From: Thermomicrobiaceae bacterium
GTDB lineage: Bacteria; Chloroflexota; Chloroflexia; Thermomicrobiales; Thermomicrobiaceae
Assembly: GCA_007122555.1 (NCBI GenBank)
Contig: SKTL01000138.1
Span: 1-6,014, forward strand
Direction of reading: 5' to 3'
DNA length: 6,014 nucleotides
Positions 1-5,687 of this stretch are shown in pieces. A program made the translations under genes and the position numbers. The first letter of the stretch is position 1; every line of letters begins with the position of its first letter. Under the pieces are notes generated by a model. The model did not search any database, was not told the origin of the DNA, and saw nothing but the letters and a program-made list of their open reading frames with translations.

Positions 1-600
1 CATCAGGACGGCGACTGGCATTGCGCGTTCCACTGCTGGGTGGTGCTTGAAGGCCAGAACCGAGAGCCGTCGATTCTGTTTCAGCGGAGGTCGATGAACA
101 AGGATACGTATCCGGGCAAGCTCGATGTAGCCGTTGGCGGGCACTATCGGGCCGGGGAAGGATTCCGCGAGGTCGTTCAAGAGATCGAGGAAGAGCTCGG
201 CATTGCGCCGCAGGCTGATACGTTGATCAACATTGGCCGTCGCTGGTCCGAGGCAGTCACGGAGCGCTGGGTCGATCGTGAGATCGAGGATGTCTATGTC
301 CATTGCCTGAACGAGCCCGTTTCGACCCTTCAACCGTCTCGAGAGGAGATCACCTCCGTCGATGTCATATCGCTTTCAGCAATTGAGGACCTGTTCAGTG
401 AGAGCGCTGCATCCGCGCGGTCCCGCCGTTTTGCGGTGCAGCCGGACAACACGCTGCGCGACGAAGGTGCGGCTGAGGTTGCGCTGGAGGACTTCATCCC
501 GGTCGCTGATGGATACTGGGTCGCTGGAGCACGAGCAGCCGTGGCGGTGTTGAAGGGGAGAGCAGGAGTACGACTGGACCTGCCATCGCGCAGCGGTTGA
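1..600 (+). CDS. Nudix hydrolase, IPP-isomerase-like (5'-truncated by window edge)
   Basis: The reading frame is open from base 1 and ends with TGA at 598-600, so the true start lies upstream; about 25 N-terminal residues are probably missing, judging by relatives. The fragment opens with HQDGDWHCAFHCWVV, typical of the isopentenyl-diphosphate-isomerase-like Nudix proteins (COG1443/YfcD type). The Nudix box spans about fragment residues 47-68 (G47, E53, Q60, E61, E64, E65, G67); E61, E64 and E65 would coordinate the metal. The usual arginine before the catalytic glutamate is glutamine here, and the spacer between E53 and Q60-E61 is one residue shorter than the textbook box. Such proteins hydrolyse a diphosphate linked to another moiety in the cytosol; the substrate cannot be told from sequence. 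The gene converges on the DUF72 gene, with 27 bases between the stops. Family assignment is firm, exact function is not. Confidence 0.85.
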   Translation, partial: HQDGDWHCAFHCWVVLEGQNREPSILFQRRSMNKDTYPGKLDVAVGGHYRAGEGFREVVQEIEEELGIAPQADTLINIGRRWSEAVTERWVDREIEDVYVHCLNEPVSTLQPSREEITSVDVISLSAIEDLFSESAASARSRRFAVQPDNTLRDEGAAEVALEDFIPVADGYWVAGARAAVAVLKGRAGVRLDLPSRSG

Positions 601-627
601 CCTACTGAGAACTTATCCGCGGGTGCT

Positions 628-1494
628 TCACTCAAACATCGACTGCTGCTCGGCTGTGTGGTCGTCCGGAAGCGGCTCATGCGGCAGATCCATCAGCTGC
701 ATCAACCTTACGGCGTTACGCGGTCCCTGATCGGCGTAGTTGGTGTTGAAGAAGACGTGGACAGTTTCGGCCGCTTCCATCGCTGACTGGATCTTCGGCA
801 ACCACTCCTCGAGTTCTTCATCGGAATACTCCCAGTTGAATCGATCCCGGCTGGTTCCGTCCCACTTGTACCAGGTCTCGTAGTTTCGGCCGTGGAATCG
901 GATAACGGAAAGGCGCGGGTTGGTCACGCCGTAGACCGGCGGAACCGAGCCGGTTCCCATTTGAGGTTCGTCCGCCATCGTGTAGCTCATCCCCGCTTCC
1001 TGCAACAACTGGAGCGTCTGCGCGGCGTGCTCCTCATCCAGCCAGTCGCGACGGCGGAACTCGACCGCGACGTGGTACTCGGGGAACAGTTCCGGCAGCA
1101 GCTTGATGTAGTCCCGGTGCGGCTCGGTATTGCGATAGGACGGTGGAAACTGGAATGTCACCGCTCCCAGCTTCCTGGCGTCGTGCAGAGGTTTGATCGC
1201 CTCGGCGAATTGCTGGGCGAGATCGGCGTCTGGTTCCGGAGCCTCCTGGCCGGGCTTCTCCGGCGTGCTGGTGAGCTCCCTCGGCGGTTTGACATCGAAC
1301 GTGAACCCGTCGGGCGTACGATCGACCCAGCCTTCCGCCATCTTGGCCGTGGGTACCCGATAGTAAGTCATATTGATCTCGACGATCGGGAAGAACTTCG
1401 CGTAATAGGTGAGCTGCTGGGCGCCCCGAACACCGGGCGGGTAGAAGGGATCGTGATCGGCCCAGGCGGACGTTCCGATGCGGATATTCGTCAT
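628..1494 (-). CDS. DUF72 (YecE-like) family protein
   Basis: This 288-residue protein shows the DUF72 pattern throughout: an N-terminal IGTSAWADHDPFYP, then EINMTYYRVP (about 39-48), TFQFPPSY near residue 115, AVEFRRRDW near 145, RFHGRNYETW in the second half, and a late VFFNTNYADQGPRNA stretch. DUF72 proteins adopt a TIM-barrel-like fold; their biochemical role is not settled. I chose the ATG at 1494 because AGGTGA (minus strand, 1508-1503) sits 8 bases upstream. The in-frame GTG at 1506 overlaps that Shine-Dalgarno and has none of its own. No signal peptide or membrane segment is visible. The hydrophilic tail (LPDDHTAEQQSMFE) is probably disordered. It is transcribed alone, divergent from the toxin-antitoxin pair and convergent with the Nudix gene. 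Confidence 0.9.
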   Translation of the reverse strand: MTNIRIGTSAWADHDPFYPPGVRGAQQLTYYAKFFPIVEINMTYYRVPTAKMAEGWVDRTPDGFTFDVKPPRELTSTPEKPGQEAPEPDADLAQQFAEAIKPLHDARKLGAVTFQFPPSYRNTEPHRDYIKLLPELFPEYHVAVEFRRRDWLDEEHAAQTLQLLQEAGMSYTMADEPQMGTGSVPPVYGVTNPRLSVIRFHGRNYETWYKWDGTSRDRFNWEYSDEELEEWLPKIQSAMEAAETVHVFFNTNYADQGPRNAVRLMQLMDLPHEPLPDDHTAEQQSMFE

Positions 1495-1522
1495 GGTAAC
1501 TGTCACCTTCGTTGCTGGCGAT

Positions 1523-1546
1523 TAATCACGATGATCAGCATGATTA
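1523..1546. promoter_or_regulatory. Imperfect 24-bp palindrome, possible operator
   Basis: The arms TAATCA (1523-1528) and TGATTA (1541-1546) are exact inverted repeats around a central TGATCA (1532-1537); 20 of 24 positions are symmetric. It lies between the divergent DUF72 and antitoxin genes and overlaps the promoter-like hexamers on both strands. Ribbon-helix-helix antitoxins commonly bind palindromic operators at their own promoters, so autoregulation is a reasonable inference, but no binding data can be read from sequence. Confidence 0.4.
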
Positions 1547-1573
1547 TCCCATGTCGACGGGCGTCCGGTACAA
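1543..1573 (-). promoter_or_regulatory. Candidate promoter of the DUF72 gene
   Basis: On the minus strand, GATAAT (1548-1543) matches 5 of 6 bases of a -10 box, and a weak TTGTAC (1573-1568) lies 19 bases upstream. These hexamers occupy almost the same bases as the plus-strand pair, so the two promoters would face each other and compete for polymerase. Confidence 0.35.
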
Positions 1574-1574
1574 T
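1544..1574 (+). promoter_or_regulatory. Candidate promoter of the toxin-antitoxin pair
   Basis: TACAAT at 1569-1574 is a good -10 hexamer (5 of 6). The best upstream -35 is TTATCC at 1544-1549, weak and 19 bases away. Transcription would begin near 1581, giving a leader of about 40 bases that carries the antitoxin Shine-Dalgarno AGGAG (1610-1614). The -10 is more convincing than the -35. Confidence 0.4.
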
Positions 1575-1621
1575 TGAGTCTGGCGCACGTCACATTGGCA
1601 CAATGACACAGGAGTCGCGAC

Positions 1622-1921
1622 ATGGCGCGAGTCAGATTATCCGTCGATATTGACGCTGATCTCAAGAAACGCATCAAACTCGCTGCCGTCAGCAGCGATC
1701 AATCTGTCAAGGCGTGGATCGAACAGGCGCTTTCGGAAGCGCTTGCCCGTCAGGAAGACCGCGCCTGGATGGAGAGCGACCTCTCCGGACTGGGCGATAT
1801 CGAGCCGTATGAGTTTCAGGAAGGCGATCTCGAGCGCGGGGATCCAGTGGAGTACGTCCCTGGAGTTGGTTTCGTGGTGATTGAGGATGCGAAGGAGCCG
1901 GAAGAAGGTGAGCAACGGTAA
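1622..1921 (+). CDS. Ribbon-helix-helix antitoxin-like protein
   Basis: This is a 99-residue acidic protein. Residues 1-10 (MARVRLSVDI) form a beta strand with alternating pattern, followed by helix-loop-helix ADLKKRIKLAAVSSDQSVKA and an amphipathic helix to about residue 43, the layout of a ribbon-helix-helix DNA-binding domain. The remaining half is strongly acidic (EPYEFQEGDLERGD, EDAKEPEEGEQR), as expected for a tail that wraps a basic MazF-type toxin. AGGAG at 1610-1614 lies 7 bases before the ATG. The following toxin gene overlaps its 3' end by 14 bases, so the two are almost certainly co-transcribed and translationally coupled. The likely role is to neutralise the toxin and repress the shared promoter. 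The role rests on fold plus context; the sequence itself is not matched to a named antitoxin. Confidence 0.8.
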   Translation: MARVRLSVDIDADLKKRIKLAAVSSDQSVKAWIEQALSEALARQEDRAWMESDLSGLGDIEPYEFQEGDLERGDPVEYVPGVGFVVIEDAKEPEEGEQR

Positions 1922-2321
1922 TGGTTCGCGATCGATGGCCTTTCGCGATCTGGAAATCGGCGACGTTGTCTTGATACGACTTCCCCGTCACAGGCCTCAT
2001 GGATTCGAGCAAGAAGTAGTTCGGCCCGGGGTGATTGTTGGAGTGCCCACGATGCTTGGAACTCCCCGCTTCCCTGTTCTTGTGATCGCCCCATTCACCA
2101 CAGATCGAACGGCGACATGGAGTCAGCGCAACTCGCTTCTCTACCCTCGATTGCACTCAGGATCCGGCAATCTGTCAGCAGACTCCGTATGTCTACTGGA
2201 TCAAGTTCGAGCTATTGACATTTCGCGAATAACTCGGCGCTGGGGACGGCTTTCATCCAGTGAGTTCGCGCCGATTCAGGATGGGCTGATGCGCATGTTC
2301 GGTTTGGCAACTGCCGACTGA
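1908..2321 (+). CDS. mazF: MazF/PemK-like endoribonuclease toxin
   Basis: The 137-residue product has the MazF/PemK barrel signature: DLEIGDVVLIRLP (about 14-26), VVRPGVIVGVP (37-47), PVLVIAPFTTDR (56-67), a serine/asparagine-rich strand SQRNSLLYP, then LLDQVRAIDISRI (96-109) and a C-terminal helix ending DGLMRMFG. R39 and T64 or T65 occupy the positions of the catalytic arginine and threonine of the family, so the toxin looks intact. MazF enzymes cut single-stranded mRNA at short motifs, which here cannot be predicted. I place the start at GTG 1908: AAGGAG (1892-1897) lies 10 bases upstream inside the antitoxin gene. The ATG at 1935 would give 128 residues but lacks a clear ribosome binding site; both starts leave the toxin domain whole. 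TTG 1881 is less likely. Confidence 0.85.
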   Translation: MSNGNGSRSMAFRDLEIGDVVLIRLPRHRPHGFEQEVVRPGVIVGVPTMLGTPRFPVLVIAPFTTDRTATWSQRNSLLYPRLHSGSGNLSADSVCLLDQVRAIDISRITRRWGRLSSSEFAPIQDGLMRMFGLATAD

Positions 2322-2342
2322 CGAGTCCATGCGTCTCGCCGA

Positions 2343-2364
2343 CTCCGTTCGGTTCCTCACGGAG
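2343..2364. terminator. Weak hairpin between convergent genes
   Basis: CTCCGT (2343-2348) and ACGGAG (2359-2364) form a 6-bp stem with a 10-base loop in the 112-base gap between the toxin stop and the transketolase stop. Neither side has a clear T-run, so a role as a shared terminator is only suggested by position. A second poor stem (AGTCA/TGACT, 5 bp) follows at about 2380-2400. Nothing else is seen in this gap. Confidence 0.25.
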
Positions 2365-2433
2365 ACCTGCGCACCGGAGCCAGTCAAGGGATAGCTGACT
2401 CCAGTGAAGCAGTGACCATATTGTCGAACGACG

Positions 2434-3393
2434 TTATCCCTGAACGATCTTTCGCGCCTCTTCCGCTATCTTCTCCCCGGTCAGACCGAATTCCTGCAAC
2501 AGTGCATCGCCATCTCCCGAGTAGGCGAACTTATCGTCGAGGTCGACGAACGCCATCTTGCACGGAACGGTGCTCGTCACGGTCGACGCCACGACACTAC
2601 CGAGGCCACCGTTGTGAAGGTGTTCCTCAGCGACCACAATACCCTTTGTCTCGGTCGCCGCCGACGTGATCGCGGCTTGGTCGATCGGCTTGACGGTGTG
2701 CATGTCGAGCACGCGCGCGGAGATGCCGTCGGCCGCCAGCTCCTCGGCCGCATCCAGGGCGGCGGAGACCATCAGCCCGTTGGCGATGAGCGTGACATCG
2801 CCGCCATCCCGCACGGTGATCGCCTTGCCGATTTGAAAATCGACGTTCTCATCGTAGACCGCCGGCACGTCGCCGCGACCGACGCGCAGATACGTTGGAC
2901 CGACATGCTCGATCATCTGCTGCGTCGCTTTGCGGGTCGACTGCTCGTCGGCCGGGACCATGACGACCATTCCTGGGAGCGAACAGGCCAGCGAGACATC
3001 TTCGATGCCCATCTGTGACGGGCCGTCCTCGCCGATGCTGATCCCCGCGTGACTGCCCACCAACTTGACGTTCATTTTCGGGAATGCGATCGACATCCGG
3101 ATCTGATCATAGGCATTGCAGAGCAGAAAGGCGGCAAAACTGGCGGCGACCGGAACCTTCCCGCAGGCCGCCAGACCCGCGGCGACGCCGATCAAGTTCG
3201 ATTCGGCGATCCCGACGTTGAAGAATCGCTCCGGATTGTCCTTCCCGAACCACTCGGCGCGCGTCGAGTTTGCGACGTCGCCATCGACGACGATGATCTT
3301 GTCGTTGGAGGCGCCGATTTCCTGCAGGGCGCGTCCGAAGGCGTCCCGGGTGGCTTTGCCCATCTCCAGGCCGGCGCGAGTTCCGAGTGTCAT
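2434..3393 (-). CDS. Transketolase, C-terminal subunit (pyrimidine-binding and C-terminal domains)
   Basis: This 319-residue protein is the second half of a split transketolase. Residues 13-180 form the pyrimidine-binding domain: KATRDAFGRAL, VVDGDVANST, and FFNVGIAESNLIGVAAGLA with E64 as the glutamate that activates thiamine diphosphate, then SHAGISIGEDGPSQMGIED (114-132). Residues from about 190 form the C-terminal domain, including LDMHTVKPID (229-238) and VAEEHLHNGGLGS (254-266). With the adjacent subunit it would transfer two-carbon ketol units between sugar phosphates in the non-oxidative pentose phosphate pathway. The ATG overlaps the upstream subunit's TGA as ATGA (3390-3393), and GGAGG lies 7 bases before it, within that gene. 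A starting point at the internal ATG (residue 11) is possible but unneeded. A related two-subunit sugar enzyme cannot be excluded from sequence. Confidence 0.93.
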   Translation of the reverse strand: MTLGTRAGLEMGKATRDAFGRALQEIGASNDKIIVVDGDVANSTRAEWFGKDNPERFFNVGIAESNLIGVAAGLAACGKVPVAASFAAFLLCNAYDQIRMSIAFPKMNVKLVGSHAGISIGEDGPSQMGIEDVSLACSLPGMVVMVPADEQSTRKATQQMIEHVGPTYLRVGRGDVPAVYDENVDFQIGKAITVRDGGDVTLIANGLMVSAALDAAEELAADGISARVLDMHTVKPIDQAAITSAATETKGIVVAEEHLHNGGLGSVVASTVTSTVPCKMAFVDLDDKFAYSGDGDALLQEFGLTGEKIAEEARKIVQG

Positions 3394-4223
3394 CCGATCT
3401 CCTCCAATGCTTCCTCAAGCCGGTCCTTCGGCACCCCACGACCATGCCAGGAGAAATCGGCCTCCAGAAATGAGACGCCCTTGCCCTTCTTCGTATGGGC
3501 GATGATCGCTGAAGGTCCGTCGGAATAGGCGGTTGCGTCGACCAGCGCCTGATGGGTCGCCTTGATGTCGTGTCCATCAACTTCGACCGTATTCCAGCCG
3601 AACGCCTTCCACTTCTCAGCGTACGCAGCCGGGTTCGTCACGCTGCTGACCGGGCCAGTCTGCTGATAACCATTCAGGTCGACAATCGCGACCAGGTTGC
3701 TGGCGTTGAAGTTGGCGGCCGCCATCGCCGCCTCCCAGACCTGTCCCTGCTGGATCTCGCCATCGCCCATCATCACGTAGACGTTGTAGTCCAGTTTATC
3801 CAGCTTCGCGTTCAGCGCGTGGCCAAGCCCCATCGAGAGTCCCTGTCCGAGACTTCCGGTCGACGCCTCCACACCGGGCACCCGCAGCATGTTCGGATGG
3901 CCTTCCAGGGGACTATCGATCTTCCGAAGGGTATTGAGCTGGTCCTTCTTGATATAGCCGGCCTCGGCCAGCACGGCATAGAGGATCGGCGACGCATGTC
4001 CTTTGGAAAGGATGAATCGATCCCGGTCCGGCTTGCTGGGATTCGATGCGTCGTATCGCATAATGCCGCCGAAATAGAGCGAGGTCATCACCTCGACGGC
4101 GGACATCGAGCTTGTGGGGTGACCAGACCCCGCTTCACTGGTCATAATCAACACGTCTTTCCGCAGCGATTTCGCCAGCTCGGTCAGCTGATCAAAATCC
4201 GTTGCGTTCTGGTTTCCTGTCAT
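3390..4223 (-). CDS. Transketolase, N-terminal subunit (thiamine diphosphate-binding)
   Basis: The 277-residue product carries the diphosphate-binding half of transketolase: EAGSGHPTSSMSAVE (H35), RFILSKGHASPILYA (H76), ASTGSLGQGLSMGLGHA (STGSLGQG about 121-128), and the metal/thiamine diphosphate motif beginning GDGEIQQG (153-156 for GDGE) and closing at VDLNGYQQTG (N184). Near the end are IIAHTKKGKGVSF and SWHGRGVP. All expected catalytic histidines are present, so the enzyme should be active with its partner. The start at 4223 is preferred because GGAAGGAG ends 5 bases before it; the in-frame ATG at 4238 (MEGAG extension) has no ribosome binding site. It is the first gene of a two-gene operon. 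Split transketolases are known in archaea, Thermotogae, Firmicutes and Chloroflexi, so this is a normal variant rather than a broken gene. Confidence 0.93.
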   Translation of the reverse strand: MTGNQNATDFDQLTELAKSLRKDVLIMTSEAGSGHPTSSMSAVEVMTSLYFGGIMRYDASNPSKPDRDRFILSKGHASPILYAVLAEAGYIKKDQLNTLRKIDSPLEGHPNMLRVPGVEASTGSLGQGLSMGLGHALNAKLDKLDYNVYVMMGDGEIQQGQVWEAAMAAANFNASNLVAIVDLNGYQQTGPVSSVTNPAAYAEKWKAFGWNTVEVDGHDIKATHQALVDATAYSDGPSAIIAHTKKGKGVSFLEADFSWHGRGVPKDRLEEALEEIG

Positions 4224-4300
4224 TCCGGCTCCTTCCATCGGAGCGAACTCTACTCAATGCGCGGGTTTCCGGCGAATCCGGGAGAATCACGTTCCCCCAT

Positions 4301-4306
4301 ACTATA
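4301..4306 (-). promoter_or_regulatory. Candidate -10 box of the transketolase operon
   Basis: On the minus strand these bases read TATAGT, 5 of 6 to the -10 consensus, in an AT-rich island (about 4299-4309) within GC-rich sequence. No good -35 is visible at the right distance. The transcript would begin near 4294 with a leader of about 70 bases before ATG 4223. Confidence 0.4.
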
Positions 4307-4365
4307 TCGACTTGCCTGGTTTCGGGAGACGTCGTCGCATCATCCGCGCCGCTACCCGCGTCCGA

Positions 4366-4374
4366 TGGTACGAT
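4366..4374 (+). promoter_or_regulatory. Candidate extended -10 promoter of csaA
   Basis: TGG directly followed by TACGAT (4369-4374) forms a TGn-extended -10 box. The -35 region is GC-rich and unconvincing, which is tolerated by extended -10 promoters. A start near 4381 gives a leader of about 30 bases ending in the csaA Shine-Dalgarno AAGGGAG (4399-4405). Confidence 0.4.
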
Positions 4375-4410
4375 ACGCGCGCCAATTCCAGAGCTGTGAA
4401 GGGAGTTCGA

Positions 4411-4746
4411 ATGGACATCACGCTTGACCAGTTTCAGGCGGTCGATATGCGAGTTGGAAAGATTGTCGCCGTCGAGGACTTTCCCGAAGCTAGAACGCCA
4501 TCGCTCAAACTAACGATCGATTTCGGTCCGGAAATCGGAACAAAGCGCTCATCAGCCCACTTGCCCGAGTTCTACGAAAAGGATGAACTCATCGGGCGTC
4601 AGATTGTGGCCGTGGTGAATTTCCCGCCCCTGCGGATTGCCGGGTTCAAGTCCGAAGTCCTGGTGCTCGGGGCGATTCAGGCCAACGATCGGGTGATTCT
4701 GCTCGAACCGGATTCTGAGTCGGAACTCGGTGCGCCGATCGCATGA
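4411..4746 (+). CDS. csaA: CsaA-like tRNA-binding-domain protein
   Basis: The 111-residue product is a stand-alone tRNA-binding (EMAP/Trbp111-like OB-fold) domain and closely follows the Bacillus CsaA pattern as I remember it: VDMRVGKIVAVEDFPEAR (11-28), LKLTIDFGPEIGTKRSSA (32-49), and the hallmark RQIVAVVNFPPLRIAGFKSE (63-82) followed by VLVLG. Length matches the usual 110 residues. CsaA is a dimeric cytosolic protein with described chaperone or secretion-related activity in Bacillus; the related domain binds tRNA, and the physiological role is still unclear. AAGGGAG at 4399-4405, 5 bases before the ATG, fixes the start; the longer in-frame upstream extension is rich in arginine and not family-like. 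It is divergent from the transketolase operon and probably monocistronic, as 131 bases separate it from the next gene. Confidence 0.93.
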   Translation: MDITLDQFQAVDMRVGKIVAVEDFPEARTPSLKLTIDFGPEIGTKRSSAHLPEFYEKDELIGRQIVAVVNFPPLRIAGFKSEVLVLGAIQANDRVILLEPDSESELGAPIA

Positions 4747-4759
4747 GATCGAGTTCGCT

Positions 4760-4781
4760 TGATGTTATCGCGATTACATCA
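4760..4781. repeat. Near-perfect 22-bp palindrome, possible operator
   Basis: TGATGT (4760-4765) and ACATCA (4776-4781) flank a central self-complementary ATCGCGAT (4767-4774); only the pair 4766/4775 (T opposite T) breaks the symmetry, so 20 of 22 positions are symmetric. It begins 13 bases after the csaA stop and 97 bases before the selenoprotein gene. No T-run follows, so an operator for a dimeric regulator fits better than an intrinsic terminator, but both are open. Confidence 0.5.
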
Positions 4782-4877
4782 GTAACCGTTCAGCCCCGAT
4801 ATGGTTGAGGCAGGGTCAGGTGTCGTGATCGGGATATGCGTCATCTGAGTTTTCGCGATCAATACAAGGAGTTCAGG

Positions 4878-5672
4878 ATGTCAGGCGTTAACTTTGCCGA
4901 GATCGAACAGCAATTCGTGCGTGACCGGATCAATCCGGACTTCACCTGGCGCGCGTACGATGACTATTCGCCGCTCAACCGGATGACCGCCAACCTTGGC
5001 GACGCCCGGGTCGCGCTTGTCACCACGGTCGGAGCTCACCTGGAAGATCAGGAGCCGTTCGATTTGAAGGATCCCGCCGGCGATCCGACGTTTCGCGAGA
5101 TCCCGACAAACGTTTCTTCCGGCGATCTGGAACTGACCCACCGCGGGTACAACACACGACAATCAAAACAGGATCCAAATGTTGTCGTTCCGGTCGATCA
5201 CCTGAAAGCCGCGAGAGAGTGCGGGCGGATCGGCGGTCTGGGTTCGAACATCTACTCGTTTATGGGATTTATCGCAGACACGGACCCGCTGATGGACGAA
5301 TCGGCGCCTGAAGTCGCGCGCCGGCTGAAAGCGGACCGGACCGACCTTGTCCTGCTGGTCCCAACCTGACCGGTCTGTCAGCAGTCCGTGGGACTGATTC
5401 AACGCGTGTTCGACGAACATGGACTGACCACTATCTCGATCACGCAGGTTCCGGAGATCGCCGCGGTCGTGAAACCGTCCCGTTCGCTGTTTGTGCCGCA
5501 TCCGTTCGGATTGACGTTCGGCGACCTGCATGATGTCCAGACGCAGCAGAACGTCGTCGAGGCGATGTTTGTCGCCGCCGAGGAGATGCAGTGGACGGGA
5601 ATTCGCGGCAGCACGTTCAAGTGGACGAAGGACAATCGCCGCGAAAAACAGCTCCGCAAGGAACGGCACTAA
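4878..5672 (+). CDS. Selenoprotein, GrdB/PrdB-like reductase family, in-frame TGA = selenocysteine 164
   Basis: Read through one TGA, this frame encodes 264 residues ending at TAA 5670-5672. AAGGAG (4866-4871), 6 bases before the ATG, fixes the start. Residues 43-75 (ARVALVTTVGAHLEDQEPFD, then DPTFREIP), NVVVPVDHLKAA (101-112) and GGLGSNIYSFMGFI (119-132) match what I recall of the glycine/sarcosine/betaine/D-proline reductase selenoprotein B family. The segment after the TGA continues it: SVGLIQRVFDEHGLTT and VPHPFGLTFGD (206-216). The TGA gives VLLVPT-U-PVCQQS, a UxxC redox motif (U164, C167) where relatives have CxxC or UxxC. The second half has no start of its own: GTG 5388 lacks a ribosome binding site. 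At 264 residues it is shorter than classical GrdB (over 400). Substrate is unknown; a cytosolic redox or reductive-cleavage role is inference. An ordinary stop or nonsense mutation is the alternative, made unlikely by the motif, intact downstream frame and SECIS-like hairpin. Confidence 0.85.
5367..5369 (+). other. In-frame TGA predicted to encode selenocysteine
   Basis: The codon sits between CCAACC (Pro-Thr) and CCGGTCTGT (Pro-Val-Cys), so it occupies the first position of a UPVC redox motif. The frame is open for 100 codons beyond it with family-like sequence. Decoding requires SelB, Sec-tRNA and a downstream SECIS. Confidence 0.8.
5382..5396 (+). promoter_or_regulatory. Bacterial SECIS-like hairpin
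   Basis: CAGTCC (5382-5387) and GGACTG (5391-5396) form a perfect 6-bp stem around a GTG loop, or 5 bp around CGTGG if the top pair opens. The loop starts 18 bases after the TGA and has G and U near its 5' side. This agrees with the bacterial SECIS consensus as I remember it: a short stem-loop inside the coding region, a G early in the apical loop, and a loop some 16-37 bases from the UGA. It would bind SelB loaded with Sec-tRNA. A G/A mismatch below the stem limits the helix. Confidence 0.7.
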
Positions 5673-5687
5673 CCTTCTGAAATTCAG

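Noticed and set aside
892..1653. Long plus-strand ORF opposite the DUF72 gene
   Set aside because: It is arginine-rich, has no recognisable motif, and lies antisense to a convincing DUF72 protein and across its promoter region; it is a shadow of that gene.
1707..2156. Minus-strand ORF across the toxin-antitoxin genes
   Set aside because: It is rich in Arg, Ser and Pro, without motifs or ribosome binding site, opposite two well-supported genes.
4312..4410. N-terminal extension of CsaA by 33 residues
   Set aside because: The extension is Arg-rich and unlike the family. A strong Shine-Dalgarno precedes ATG 4411, and the resulting 111 residues match the usual length.
3552..4427. 291-residue plus-strand ORF opposite the transketolase N-subunit
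   Set aside because: It mirrors a fully conserved transketolase frame and runs through the divergent promoter region into csaA; its composition is shadow-like.
5364..5390. Programmed frameshift or sequencing indel joining the two halves
   Set aside because: Both halves are already in the same frame, so no shift is needed; only the TGA has to be read through.
5163..5669. 168-residue minus-strand ORF opposite the selenoprotein gene
   Set aside because: It is antisense to conserved family motifs on the plus strand and has no recognisable domain of its own.
5388..5672. Separate 94-residue gene starting at GTG 5388
   Set aside because: No ribosome binding site precedes it, it is in the same frame as the preceding ORF, and its N-terminus begins inside the conserved redox-motif region. 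It is the second part of the selenoprotein gene.
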